Below are positions 7,822-16,170 of a stretch of 64,000 nt of DNA, piece by piece. Every line of letters starts with the position of its first letter. Within the stretch, counting starts at the first letter, position 1. The stretch lies in the NCBI GenBank assembly GCA_024236175.1, contig JACKKY010000001.1, positions 744,001 through 808,000 of the forward strand, given 5' to 3'. A program made the position numbers and the translations under genes. A model generated the notes under the pieces. The model saw only the letters and a program-made list of their open reading frames with translations, searched no databases and had not been told where the DNA came from. This stretch comes from Novosphingobium sp. (GTDB lineage Bacteria; Pseudomonadota; Alphaproteobacteria; Sphingomonadales; Sphingomonadaceae).

Positions 7822-8307
7822 TCAATCCGCCGTCATGCCGACCACATGCGAACGATCGACCGGGCTGCCGGGGAATATTTCCTGGAACTCGACGATGTTG
7901 CCATCGGGATCGCGCAGATAGACCGACCGCACGCCGTGGTTTCCGATCGATTGCGGCGAGGACAGGAAGGTGACGCCTTCGGCCTTCAACCGCTCATATT
8001 CATCGTCGATGTCGGTCACGTCGAAAGCGATATGGCGCAGCCCGACGTCGCAGGACCGCGGAGGCGCCAGGCCATCGGGTATCGGTTCCAGGTACTCGAA
8101 CATCTCGATGCGAAGGTTGCCGACGCCAAGCTGCGCAACCCTGACGCGGGTCGCCTCGAGCCCGACCACCTTTTCGAACTCGGGACTGTCCCCCGGCTCG
8201 ATCCGGCCGTCGGAAAGCAGCGGCAGGCCCAGCAGGTCGCGATAGAAATGCAGCAGCCGGTCCATGTCGGCGGTTGCGAGCGCAACATGGTGCGCGCCGT
8301 TTATCAT
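7822..8307 (-). CDS. VOC family protein (glyoxalase/extradiol dioxygenase fold)
   Basis: The 161-residue product has two beta-alpha-beta-beta-beta modules. The first begins NGAHHVALATADMDR with a metal-ligand His near residue 7. The second contains GLRHIAFDV and ends YLRDPDGNIVEFQE, whose Glu is the usual metal ligand. Members are glyalases, epimerases, or single-domain extradiol dioxygenases; sequence alone does not separate these. It sits between the alcohol dehydrogenase and Gfo/Idh genes with short gaps, consistent with co-transcription. The RBS GGGGAGAG precedes the start. Confidence 0.8.
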   Translation of the reverse strand: MINGAHHVALATADMDRLLHFYRDLLGLPLLSDGRIEPGDSPEFEKVVGLEATRVRVAQLGVGNLRIEMFEYLEPIPDGLAPPRSCDVGLRHIAFDVTDIDDEYERLKAEGVTFLSSPQSIGNHGVRSVYLRDPDGNIVEFQEIFPGSPVDRSHVVGMTAD

Positions 8308-8367
8308 CCGGCTCTCTCCCCTTGCCTTCCGCGTTGCCGCAGGCGTGTTGCCGTTTCGCCGGTGCCG

Positions 8368-9375
8368 TCAGCCCGGCATGCAGACGTGGACCTTCGTCTC
8401 TTCGTTCGGTCCGCGCAGGTGCTCCATCATCGACGGCAGGTCGACCAGCGGGATGTCGTTGGTGATGATGGTCTTGGGATCGACGTGGCCCTTGTCCATC
8501 TGCTCGGCGATGTAGAAGAATTCCTTCATCGTGTAGCCGACGAGGAACTGCATGTTCACCAGCTTGAAAGAGGCGATGCCGGGAATCACCGGGTCCGGGC
8601 TGGTGCAGAAGCCGAGCGAGACGACCTTGCCGAACAGCCCGGCATGCATGACCGCCTTGCCGAGCATGCCTTCCGCGCCGACGCATTCGTAGACGACGTC
8701 CGGAGCGCCGCCGAGGGCTTCCATCACTTCGCCGACTTCGTTCTCGCCGTACTGGATGAAGTCGTCCGCGCCCATCTGCAGGCACAGGTCCTTGCGCCGG
8801 TCGGAGCGCGACATCGCCACGATCCGCCGCGCGCCGAGCCGGCGCGCCCAGTAGATCGAATAGAGCGCCACGGTCCCGCCGCCCAGCACCAGCACGTTGT
8901 CGCCCGCCTTCATTCCCGAATGGTTGGCGCCGTAGAGGCTGACCGCGAGCGGTTCGATGAGGGCGCCGTCGGCGAACGACAGCGTGCTTGGCAGCTTCAC
9001 CACCACGTCGGTCGGCAGCCGGGCATATTCAGCGAAGCCGACCATCAGGCTCTCGCCGTTGTGGCACATGACGTTGTTGTGGGTCTCGCATCCCGGGCAG
9101 TGGCCGCAGGCGCCGGAAGGAAGCGCCGAAACCTTGTCGCCCACGGCAAAGCCCTGCGCGTTCTTGCCGACCGCCACGACTTCGCCCGAATATTCGTGGC
9201 CGAACTGCGAATCCTTGCCGAAATCGAACATCCCGCCCCGCGACATCGACAGGTCGGTGCCGCAGATGCCGCAGCGGTGGATCTTGATCAGGATGTCGTC
9301 CGGGCCGGGCTCGGGATCGGGAATGTCCTGGATGGTGACCGGCTTGCCTTCGCCGGGATAGATCGCTGCCTTCAT
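8368..9375 (-). CDS. Zinc-dependent medium-chain alcohol dehydrogenase
   Basis: A full-length MDR dehydrogenase of 335 residues. The catalytic zinc site shows Cys35 (CGICGTD), the GHE at 59-61 and a downstream Glu. The structural zinc site has four cysteines at 90, 93, 96 and 104. The NAD(P)-binding segment is VLVLGGGTVALYSI. It probably oxidises an alcohol intermediate of the pathway encoded by this operon, as threonine/sorbitol-dehydrogenase-like relatives do. The start follows AGGGGAAC. It is preceded by the sulfotransferase gene with a 10-nt gap. Confidence 0.9.
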   Translation of the reverse strand: MKAAIYPGEGKPVTIQDIPDPEPGPDDILIKIHRCGICGTDLSMSRGGMFDFGKDSQFGHEYSGEVVAVGKNAQGFAVGDKVSALPSGACGHCPGCETHNNVMCHNGESLMVGFAEYARLPTDVVVKLPSTLSFADGALIEPLAVSLYGANHSGMKAGDNVLVLGGGTVALYSIYWARRLGARRIVAMSRSDRRKDLCLQMGADDFIQYGENEVGEVMEALGGAPDVVYECVGAEGMLGKAVMHAGLFGKVVSLGFCTSPDPVIPGIASFKLVNMQFLVGYTMKEFFYIAEQMDKGHVDPKTIITNDIPLVDLPSMMEHLRGPNEETKVHVCMPG

Positions 9376-9385
9376 CGGTGTTCCC

Positions 9386-10570
9386 CTAGCTGTTCAGGAG
9401 GTCGAAGCGCTGGATGTAGTCGCCGAACGGCTCGCGCGCCTCCTCCTCGGTCATGCCGTAATCGGTGATGCTGTAGCGATGCACGCCGTGCTGCAGCTCC
9501 GGCTTCTCGTCGATCCGCAGGGCCAGATCGGCGCGCGTGTCGTCGGGTATGTCCATGCCGATGAAATCGTAGATCTGCTCGATCACCTTCATCGGCTCGC
9601 GGTGGAAATCGCCGTGGATGACGTCGAGCACCTTGCCGGGATGCTCGGCGCGTACCCGGTCGCACTTGCGCACCGCGTTCGACCACTTGGCGACTTCCCG
9701 GCGCAGCATGATCTCCCCGCGCTGGTCGGCCCGGCCCTCTTCCATGATTGGATGCATCTGCATCAGCAGCGCGACGAGCGAGGGCACCGCCTTGGCCGGG
9801 TCGCGATGCGTCTGGATCACCTTCGCATCGGGAAACACGGCGAGCAGCAGGTCGAGATTCTCGATGTGCCCGGGATTCTTGAGCAGCCAGCGCTTGTCGC
9901 GGTCATTGCTGCCGATCAGCTGCACGCAGCGCTTGTAATACTGGTAGCCCGGCCATTCGCTCTGCCCGCACCACCAGGCGTCGTAGGTCGCCGCCGAATG
10001 GCTGCAGCTCAGGATGTTGCAGCGGAAGCTCTGGCTGAGCAGGAAGCAGCATTCGTGGACTTCCTCGGCCGCGCGGTGATGCGCGGCGCGCGATTCGGGC
10101 GACGCGGCATACTGGGCATCGAGCAGTTCCACGCTCTTGCGGAATTGCGGATATTCGCTCCAGGTCTCGATCGGCGGGCGCGGCATGGGGGAATCCAGCA
10201 GCCAGGTCTGCAGGCCCTGGAACCGCCGGTCCACCGCCATCAGCCGGTGCAGCGCCGTCGTCCCGGTGCGCGGCACGCCGACGATCACCACCGGGCTGAC
10301 CACGTCGTGCGCGTCGAAGCCGGGATTGTCCTTCATCGACTTGATCGCATGCGCGCGGCCGCGCAGCGTGCCGATCACGCGCGCCCAGGCGATGCGGCGG
10401 CCCTGTTCGGAAAAATGCGGATCGTAATCCATCGCCTGCAGCAGCGCCTTGAGGCCCGCGAGGTAATCGTCGGGCCCGAAATCGTCGCTGCCGACTTCGC
10501 CCGCGACGATCTCGTGGATCAGGTTGACGGCGGTGCGGAACTGTTCGGGTGGGTCGTAGCTCAGGTCCAT
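9386..10570 (-). CDS. PAPS-dependent sulfotransferase family protein
   Basis: This 394-residue cytoplasmic protein has the 5'-phosphosulfate-binding loop PRTGTT at residues 100-105 and the 3'-phosphate-binding segment QTHRDPAKAVPSLVAL near 255-270, both hallmarks of the Sulfotransf_3 group. It would transfer sulfate from PAPS to a hydroxyl group. Such genes occur in sphingomonad catabolic clusters, though the acceptor is rarely known. The gene lies 9 nt behind an SDR and 10 nt before the alcohol dehydrogenase in a tight operon. A conjugating enzyme in an apparent degradation operon is notable. Confidence 0.85.
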   Translation of the reverse strand: MDLSYDPPEQFRTAVNLIHEIVAGEVGSDDFGPDDYLAGLKALLQAMDYDPHFSEQGRRIAWARVIGTLRGRAHAIKSMKDNPGFDAHDVVSPVVIVGVPRTGTTALHRLMAVDRRFQGLQTWLLDSPMPRPPIETWSEYPQFRKSVELLDAQYAASPESRAAHHRAAEEVHECCFLLSQSFRCNILSCSHSAATYDAWWCGQSEWPGYQYYKRCVQLIGSNDRDKRWLLKNPGHIENLDLLLAVFPDAKVIQTHRDPAKAVPSLVALLMQMHPIMEEGRADQRGEIMLRREVAKWSNAVRKCDRVRAEHPGKVLDVIHGDFHREPMKVIEQIYDFIGMDIPDDTRADLALRIDEKPELQHGVHRYSITDYGMTEEEAREPFGDYIQRFDLLNS

Positions 10571-10579
10571 CGGCTTTCC

Positions 10580-11365
10580 TCAGTCGAGCTTGATGCCGCC
10601 AAGCGCGGGGCCGCCGTTCACGCCGATCGTCTGGCCGGTGACGTAGGATGCCGCATCGCTGGCGAAGAACACGATCATGTTGGCCATCTCGTCCGGCGTG
10701 CCCGTCCGCCCGAGCGGGATCGCCGCGCCCATTTCGTCGGGATCGAGGCCGGCGACCTGCCAGGCATCGAGCACCCGCTCGCTGGCGATCGCGCCGGCGG
10801 CGACGCAATTGGCACGGATGCCGAACCGGCCCCATTCCGCCGCAGTGACCTTGGTGAACATCTGCAGCGCCGATTTCGCCGCCGAGTAATGCGCGCCGCC
10901 TTTCACGCCGTTCTCGCCCGCGCCGGAGGAAATGTTGATGATCGAGCCGGATTTCTGCGCGATCATGTGCTTGCCCGCCTCGCGCGTGCAGAAATAGGCG
11001 GACCGGACATTGAGGTCGAAAATCGAATCCCAGCCGCGCGTGGGGATCGATTCCAGCGGACCCATCCGCGTGCCGCCGGCATTGTTGACCAGCACGTCGA
11101 TCCTGCCGAACTCCTCGATCGTCCTCTCGACGAGGCGGATCACCGCTTCCTCGTCCTTCACGTCGGTCGGCACCGGCAGGCAGGGCTTGCCGCTCGCTTC
11201 CGCAATCCGCGCGGCGGCGGCTTCCAGCTCGTCGACGGTGCGGCTGCAGATGACCGTTGTGGCGCCCAGCCGGGCGAGCTGCATCGCCGTGGCATAGCCG
11301 ATGCCGGTCGCGCCCCCGGTGACGATGGCCACGCGGCCGGTGAAATCCAGTTGCTCGGTAATCAT
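10580..11365 (-). CDS. SDR family oxidoreductase
   Basis: A classical SDR of 261 residues: TGGATGIG at 16-23, NNAG at 94-97, Ser146/147 and Tyr160-x3-Lys164 (YSAAK). The C-terminal GxxxPPD-like region includes YVTGQTIGVNGG, typical of 3-oxoacyl-ACP-reductase or gluconate 5-dehydrogenase-like enzymes. AGGAGAGAG precedes the start. It follows the DUF1214 gene in the operon, separated by a duplicated hairpin (11401-11456) that could tune downstream expression. Confidence 0.9.
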   Translation of the reverse strand: MITEQLDFTGRVAIVTGGATGIGYATAMQLARLGATTVICSRTVDELEAAAARIAEASGKPCLPVPTDVKDEEAVIRLVERTIEEFGRIDVLVNNAGGTRMGPLESIPTRGWDSIFDLNVRSAYFCTREAGKHMIAQKSGSIINISSGAGENGVKGGAHYSAAKSALQMFTKVTAAEWGRFGIRANCVAAGAIASERVLDAWQVAGLDPDEMGAAIPLGRTGTPDEMANMIVFFASDAASYVTGQTIGVNGGPALGGIKLD

Positions 11366-11400
11366 TGCTCTCTCCTGCGGCGTGGCGGCCTGCGGTCTCT

Positions 11401-11456
11401 CACCAGCGCTTCCGGCGCTGACGCATTTCGGTTTTCACCAGCGCTTCCGGCGCTGG
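11401..11456. repeat. Tandem duplication of a hairpin at the 3' end of the DUF1214 gene
   Basis: CACCAGCGCTTCCGGCGCTG occurs at 11401-11420 and again at 11436-11455. Each copy can fold as a 6-7 bp stem (CCAGCGC/GCGCTGG in the full copy) around TTCCG. The second copy encodes the last codons and stop of the DUF1214 gene; the first lies just downstream in the intergenic gap. Two consecutive hairpins without a U-tract suggest an mRNA-stabilising or processing element rather than a full terminator. Confidence 0.6.
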
Positions 11457-12613
11457 CAGGCGCGCACGCGGTCGCTCAGTTCCTGCGCGCGCTCTTCCGG
11501 CGTGACCACCGGCGTGTCGGCGGGCAGGTGGTCGCGCAGCTCGGCGAGCTTCACCCGCTTGATCACCGGCACGGGCTCACTGTCGCAATCGTACCAGCGC
11601 CCGTAGATGCCGCCTTCGTTGTAACCCGCCGGATCGAGCCAGTTGGGCACGCCCGGGTCGGTGAGTGCGATGACACCGTAGAACCGGCCGTCCGACGCGA
11701 CTTTCGCATAGTGGCCGTTGGTGCTGGACAGGCGGTAGACATATTCGAGCGCGTTGAAATAGGGGTCGTTGAGCTGGATGTTCCAGTACGGCCGATTTTC
11801 CGGCAGGTCGGTCTCGATGATCAGCGCCTCGTCGTCGTCGAGTTCGAAGCAGGCGGGCCAGTAGACCTGCTTCTGCAGCGCCCCCGGCATGCGGATCGGT
11901 TCGAACACGTTGATGCCGACGCGCTCCCTCACCCCGTTCTGCATCGCGAAATAGAGCTTCGTCTTGCGGGCGGGGAATTTGGCCATCTCGCCGATGCGCC
12001 GCAGGATCTCGTCGGGGCTGAGCCGCGGCTTGGGCGGCACCGGATCGAGGCATTCGATCGACAGCACCGGATCGACCTCGTTCAGCCAGTCGTAGCTGCG
12101 GTAGCGCAGCATCATCGCCCCGGCGCCGGGATCGATCTTCGCCCATTTGCCGGTATAGCCGGCGGGGCGCTCGGCGCTGAAGATCACTTCGAAATCCTCG
12201 CCCAGAGCAAGCCCGAGATCGGCATCGTCGTATTCGTTGTGCGCCTTGTTCGCCGGCATTTCGTCGACCGTGCCCGACATCACCGCCTGCGTCGTGAAAC
12301 TCAGTATCTTGCAGGTGCCGCGATTGCCGGAAACCCGGTAGGTCAGGTCTCCACGGATCGGGCTGAAGACATAGATGTCGTCCGGATTGGGCTGCAGCGT
12401 GTAGACCGGGTTCCACAGCGGCGCCCAGTCGGGATGCTCGGCATCGGCATGGAAATACATGAAATAGGAGAACGACAGGCTCGTCATCGTCTGGCGATAG
12501 ACGTCCGCGCGATAATGCGGATCGTCCGGCCGCCACGTCTGCGCGAGGTTCGCGACCGCGCCTTCGAGATCGCCCAGACAGGCAAGCAGGTCTGGCGCCG
12601 TTGCGTCGTTCAT
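11435..12613 (-). CDS. DUF1214 domain-containing protein
   Basis: This 392-residue protein belongs to the DUF1214 family. The C-terminal half carries the typical PENRPYWNIQLNDPYF and SSTNGHYAKVASDGRFYGVIA stretches. Family function is unsettled; relatives lie in catabolic clusters. No signal peptide is visible. I place the start at 12613, where GGGAGAG precedes the ATG, not at the in-frame codon 78 nt upstream, which would overlap the operator. It is the first gene of the minus-strand operon and is divergent from tetR at 12724. Its last codons fall in a duplicated hairpin. Confidence 0.8.
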   Translation of the reverse strand: MNDATAPDLLACLGDLEGAVANLAQTWRPDDPHYRADVYRQTMTSLSFSYFMYFHADAEHPDWAPLWNPVYTLQPNPDDIYVFSPIRGDLTYRVSGNRGTCKILSFTTQAVMSGTVDEMPANKAHNEYDDADLGLALGEDFEVIFSAERPAGYTGKWAKIDPGAGAMMLRYRSYDWLNEVDPVLSIECLDPVPPKPRLSPDEILRRIGEMAKFPARKTKLYFAMQNGVRERVGINVFEPIRMPGALQKQVYWPACFELDDDEALIIETDLPENRPYWNIQLNDPYFNALEYVYRLSSTNGHYAKVASDGRFYGVIALTDPGVPNWLDPAGYNEGGIYGRWYDCDSEPVPVIKRVKLAELRDHLPADTPVVTPEERAQELSDRVRACQRRKRW

Positions 12614-12659
12614 GGAAAGTCTCTCCCGCATTTCCGGCCGTTCCCGGGAATCGAATCTG

Positions 12660-12679
12660 AAGATAGCATATACTATCTT
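12660..12679. promoter_or_regulatory. TetR-type operator between tetR and the DUF1214 operon
   Basis: AAGATAGCATATACTATCTT is a dyad in which 18 of 20 positions are symmetric. It lies midway between divergent starts at 12613 and 12724. A further half-site, CTATCTT, follows at 12696-12702. A related dyad with the same GATAG-N6-CTATC core occurs at 2841-2856. Autoregulation by the adjacent TetR protein is the natural reading. Confidence 0.7.
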
Positions 12680-12723
12680 TGTGCTGCGCAAAGCGCTATC
12701 TTCGGCTCAGCAAGGGAGAGAAA

Positions 12724-13386
12724 ATGGCCAAGCGCGATCTCGCAACCTCTGACGCTCCGACGGTCCGGCGCAAGCGGCGCAGCCCGGAGGAACTGAACAG
12801 CCTGATCCTGGAAGCGGCCGCGCGCGAATTCGGCGAGAACGGCTATTCGGGCGCGACCACCGCCGCCATCGCCCGCCGCGCCGATGTGACCGAAGCGCAG
12901 ATTTTCCGCTTCTTCCCATCGAAAGCCGAACTGTTCCGCGAAGCGATCTTCCGCCCGCTGAACCGGCACTTCTCCGAATTCCATTCCCGCAATCTCGCCG
13001 ATTCGACCGACGCCGAAACCTCCAACGAGCTGGCGCGCCGCTACATCAACGAGCTTCAGGACTTCATGGGCGAGCATTCGCGCATGCTGATGTCGCTGAT
13101 CGTCGCTTCGGCCTATGAGCAGGATACTTCCGGCAGGCTCACCGACATCGAGGGGCTGCGCGCCTATTTCGAGCGGGGCGCGGCGCTGATGGAAAGCCGC
13201 ACGCCGGGCGAGCCGAAAGTCGCGCACGACCTCATGGTCAGGGTCTCCTTCGCGGCGGTGCTGGCCAGTGTCATGTTCAAGGACTGGCTGTTCCCGCCCG
13301 GGCTCGCGAACGACGAGGAAATCCGCCAGGCGATTGCCGACTTCACCATCGAAGGCATCCGGGCGAACGAGCAGCCGGGGCTTTAG
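12724..13386 (+). CDS. TetR/AcrR family transcriptional regulator
   Basis: The 220-residue product has an N-terminal helix-turn-helix of the TetR type (about residues 19-69; TTAAIARRADVTEAQIFRFF is the recognition core) and a ligand-binding C-terminal domain of usual length. The ATG at 12724 follows GGGAGAG; an upstream in-frame GTG lies next to the operator and is unlikely. It is divergent from the long catabolic operon across the dyad 12660-12679. I infer that it represses itself, that operon and the operon at 2807, with release by a pathway intermediate. Confidence 0.9.
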   Translation: MAKRDLATSDAPTVRRKRRSPEELNSLILEAAAREFGENGYSGATTAAIARRADVTEAQIFRFFPSKAELFREAIFRPLNRHFSEFHSRNLADSTDAETSNELARRYINELQDFMGEHSRMLMSLIVASAYEQDTSGRLTDIEGLRAYFERGAALMESRTPGEPKVAHDLMVRVSFAAVLASVMFKDWLFPPGLANDEEIRQAIADFTIEGIRANEQPGL

Positions 13387-13410
13387 AAGACCGTCATCTG
13401 CGAACGGATC

Positions 13411-13498
13411 GTCATTCCCGCGCAAGCGGGAACCCGGCTCCGGCGCGTCGAGCTTGATACACCGTCAGGAACTGGGTCCCCGCTTGCGCGGGGATGAC
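13411..13498. repeat. REP-like inverted pair, family A
   Basis: Two palindromes with the core CCCGC-x-CAAGCGGG face each other at 13411-13432 and 13476-13498, separated by about 43 nt, as in a BIME. Each palindrome folds on itself. A third copy of family A is at 21787-21809. The right-hand member lies inside the 3' end of the DUF1643 gene. Confidence 0.8.
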
Positions 13499-14094
13499 GA
13501 AAGGTCTGGCGCCCAGCGCCGCAGCCGGGTGGCCGAAGGCAGGTAGAGCGGATGGCGCGGCTGGCCGGTCCCGGTGATGCCCAGCACGTCGAAGCGCGTG
13601 CCCGCCCTCTCGCACAGCGCCAGCACGGCCCGGTCGCGGCCGAGATGCGCGCCGTGGTTGCCCCAGCCCAGGATCGTGCGGCGGCACAGGCCGAGCGCCA
13701 GCCGGATCGCCGCATCGTTGTCCGGCCCCACCGGATCGTCCGCGCGCTTGAGATCGGCGGGCAGCGTGGCGCGGAAGGCGAACAGGTTCCAGACCAGCAC
13801 ACCGCCCAGCCGCGCCTGCCGGGCCCGCGCCCGGCATTGCCGGATCGTCGGATCGTCCCGGCGATGATCGGCGGTCGAGGGATTGAGCATGCCCATGCCG
13901 CACAGCTTCGCGCTGGCACGTCCGATCCGCCACAACAGGTAGCGCCAGCTTCCGCACGGGCTGAACACCGCGCCGAAGCCGGTTTCCCGGTCGTGGAGGA
14001 AAACCAGCCCGCGCTCCGCCGACCAGCGCTCGATCCGCTCAAGCGCCTCGCTGCCGCAAGGCGCGGCGGCCACTGTCGATTGTGCTTCCGCCAA
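13465..14094 (-). CDS. DUF1643 domain-containing protein with REP-encoded C-terminus
   Basis: The product of about 209 residues matches the DUF1643 family, with GMLNPSTAD near residue 72, then WNLFAFRAT and GWGNHGAHLGRD. The family's function is unknown; it may bind a nucleotide or RNA ligand. The listed start is a TTG with a weak ribosome binding site, and an in-frame GTG at 14073 is an alternative. The last residues, SSPRKRGPSS, are translated from the REP-like palindrome at 13476-13498. The original stop was apparently lost, so the tail is probably not part of the fold. It follows the FAH-family gene by 16 nt. Confidence 0.7.
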   Translation of the reverse strand: MAEAQSTVAAAPCGSEALERIERWSAERGLVFLHDRETGFGAVFSPCGSWRYLLWRIGRASAKLCGMGMLNPSTADHRRDDPTIRQCRARARQARLGGVLVWNLFAFRATLPADLKRADDPVGPDNDAAIRLALGLCRRTILGWGNHGAHLGRDRAVLALCERAGTRFDVLGITGTGQPRHPLYLPSATRLRRWAPDLSSSPRKRGPSS

Positions 14095-14110
14095 GTCTAT
14101 ACGACCAGTC

Positions 14111-14806
14111 CTATTCGGCCGGCCCGATCTGCAACTCCACCGGGGTCAGGCCGTCGATCGCGCCGACCAGACGGTCGCCCGGCGCTATCGGGCCGACGCC
14201 GGCGGGCGTGCCGGTGTAGAGCAGGTCGCCCGGCGCGAGGTGGTAATAGCGCGAAAGATCGGAAATCAGCTCGGGCACCGACCAGATCAGGTCGCGCAGG
14301 TGCGCGTCCTGCTTCAGCTCGCCGTTCTGGGTGAGCGTGATGCGCTGGTCGCCGACCGCGCCGAAGGCTTCCACGCGGGTCAGCGGCGCGATCACCGCGG
14401 CGTTCTCGAAATCCTTGCCGGTGTCCCACGGCCGGCCCTGGTCGCGCGCGGCGTTCTGCAGGTCGCGCCGGGTCATGTCGAAGCCGCAGGCGTAGCCCAG
14501 CACCACCGACATCGCCTGCGCCACGGAGATGCCGAAGGCAGGCGTGCCGATGGCGACGACCAGCTCCATCTCGTAGTGGCAATTCGCGGTACCCGGCGGA
14601 TAGGGGATCGTCTCGCCGCTGTGGCAGATCGCCGACGGCGTCTTGGTGAAATAGAACGGCGCGTCGCGGTCGGCGGAGAATCCCATCTCGCGGGCATGCG
14701 CCTCGTAGTTGCGGGCGACGCAGAAGATACGCCCGACGGGAAAGCGCGCCTCCTCGCCCTCCAGCGGGACGGACGGACGCGGCGGCAATTGGAACAGGTT
14801 GCTCAT
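14111..14806 (-). CDS. Fumarylacetoacetate hydrolase family protein
   Basis: This 231-residue protein has the FAH fold: VGRIFCVARNYEAHAREMG near the start, then YEMELVVAIG with the metal-ligand Glu residues, GYACGFDMTRRDLQ, and GDLLYTGTPAGVGP. The family hydrolyses or decarboxylates beta-diketo acids or acylpyruvates with Mg2+. It lies 13 nt after the P450 gene and before DUF1643. An acylpyruvase or 2-oxohept-3-enedioate-type role in ring-fission metabolism is possible but not proven. Confidence 0.9.
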   Translation of the reverse strand: MSNLFQLPPRPSVPLEGEEARFPVGRIFCVARNYEAHAREMGFSADRDAPFYFTKTPSAICHSGETIPYPPGTANCHYEMELVVAIGTPAFGISVAQAMSVVLGYACGFDMTRRDLQNAARDQGRPWDTGKDFENAAVIAPLTRVEAFGAVGDQRITLTQNGELKQDAHLRDLIWSVPELISDLSRYYHLAPGDLLYTGTPAGVGPIAPGDRLVGAIDGLTPVELQIGPAE

Positions 14807-14819
14807 CCGGACTTCTCTG

Positions 14820-16049
14820 TCAGCAATCCCAGCAAAGGTGAAGGTGGCTCATGCCGATCACCGGCCCGGCGTGCGAGCGCGGCGCCGGTTTGCCGGGATC
14901 GAGCCGCACGATCGGCATGCGCCGTGACCATTCCTCCAGCATGATGCGCAGCTCCATGCGCCCGAGATGCTGGCCCACGCATTTGTGCGGGCCGTTGCCC
15001 AGGCTGTTGTGGGGCACCGGCCCCCGGTCGAAATCAACGGTGAAGGCGTCGGGATAGGCGCGCTCGTCGATCCCGGACAGGCTGTTCATCACCAGCACCA
15101 TGTCGCCCGCCTTCATCGCCGCGCCCTTGCGTTCGACATCCTGGCGCACGAGCCGCCCGGTGTTGGAAAGGCCATGCCGGCGCAGCAGCTCCTCGGTGGC
15201 GGCGGGGATGATGTCCGGATCGTCCTTGAGCCGCTGTTGCAGCTCGGGGCGCTCGGCCAGGCGCTGCATCGCGAAGCCCATCTGCGATGCGACGGTGTCC
15301 TGCCCGCCGAAGAACACGAGCTCGGCCATGCCGACGATCTCGTCCCTGTGCCTGAAACGCGGGTTCTCACGCCATTGCGAAATGCCGGTGAAGACGTCGT
15401 CGCCGGGATCCTCGAGCCGCTGGTCGAGCAGCTCGGCGAGATAGTCGTGCACCGCGCGGAAAGCGGCGACGCGTTCTTCCGCCGTGCCGTAGCCGGCCGC
15501 CTGCCGGCCCCAGCCGAGGAACTGCTCGCGCCGGTCGTAGGGCAGGTTGACGAAATCCCAGAAGATCATCAGCGGCGCGACGAAGGAAAACTCGCTGACG
15601 AATTCGCAGGCGCCCTTCGGCTTCAGCCCCTCGATCAGCTCGACGATCACGGCGCGCGATTTCGGCTGGTATCCCTCCTCGATCCGGCGCTTGGCGAAAT
15701 AGGGGTTGAGCACCGCCCGGTAACGCGAGTGGTCGGGGGGATCGAAAGTGATCGGCGGCATCGGCGGCATCTGGCCTTTCGGCACGCTCTTCTCGGTGTT
15801 GGAGAACAGCTCCCAGCTTTCCTGGATCCACTTGATGTCTTCGGCCCGCATTGCGATCCAGTGGCCGCCGTGGCGCGGCGTCCAGGCGATGTCCGGGCCG
15901 CGGTGGAGGCGCGCATAGGCGCGGTAGACGTCGCCTTCCTCGATACCCTCCGGCTGGCGGTAGTCGAAGTCGACGACAAGCGCGGGATCGACATGGGCGG
16001 GAATTTCGCAAGGCGCATCGGCAACGCCGGCCGGCCCGGTCTGGTTCAT
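14820..16049 (-). CDS. Cytochrome P450
   Basis: A soluble, bacterial class I P450 of 409 residues. The I-helix oxygen-activation segment is GGQDT (248-252), the K-helix ExxR is Glu287-Arg290, and the heme-binding loop LGNGPHKCVG has the thiolate Cys357. The usual Phe at the start of the loop is replaced by Leu350. No membrane anchor is visible. Partner ferredoxin and reductase genes are not in the window. GGAGG precedes the start. It heads a minus-strand block with FAH and DUF1643. Hydroxylation of a hydrophobic substrate is expected; which one is unknown. Confidence 0.95.
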   Translation of the reverse strand: MNQTGPAGVADAPCEIPAHVDPALVVDFDYRQPEGIEEGDVYRAYARLHRGPDIAWTPRHGGHWIAMRAEDIKWIQESWELFSNTEKSVPKGQMPPMPPITFDPPDHSRYRAVLNPYFAKRRIEEGYQPKSRAVIVELIEGLKPKGACEFVSEFSFVAPLMIFWDFVNLPYDRREQFLGWGRQAAGYGTAEERVAAFRAVHDYLAELLDQRLEDPGDDVFTGISQWRENPRFRHRDEIVGMAELVFFGGQDTVASQMGFAMQRLAERPELQQRLKDDPDIIPAATEELLRRHGLSNTGRLVRQDVERKGAAMKAGDMVLVMNSLSGIDERAYPDAFTVDFDRGPVPHNSLGNGPHKCVGQHLGRMELRIMLEEWSRRMPIVRLDPGKPAPRSHAGPVIGMSHLHLCWDC

Positions 16050-16170
16050 GGCATCCTCCGTCTCGCGACAAGCCTAGCGGCTTGCGGGCCTGCTTACCAT
16101 GGCCGCGATATCCCGCTCGCCGTCGCGACACGCTTTGCCGCCTTGCCGATTTGCCGTAAGCTGCCCGGCG

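Noticed and set aside
9479..12796. A very long plus-strand open frame opposite the sulfotransferase, SDR and DUF1214 genes
   Set aside because: It is antisense to three genes with clear family motifs. Its translation is rich in Arg, His, Ala and Gly, as expected for the shadow of high-GC codons.
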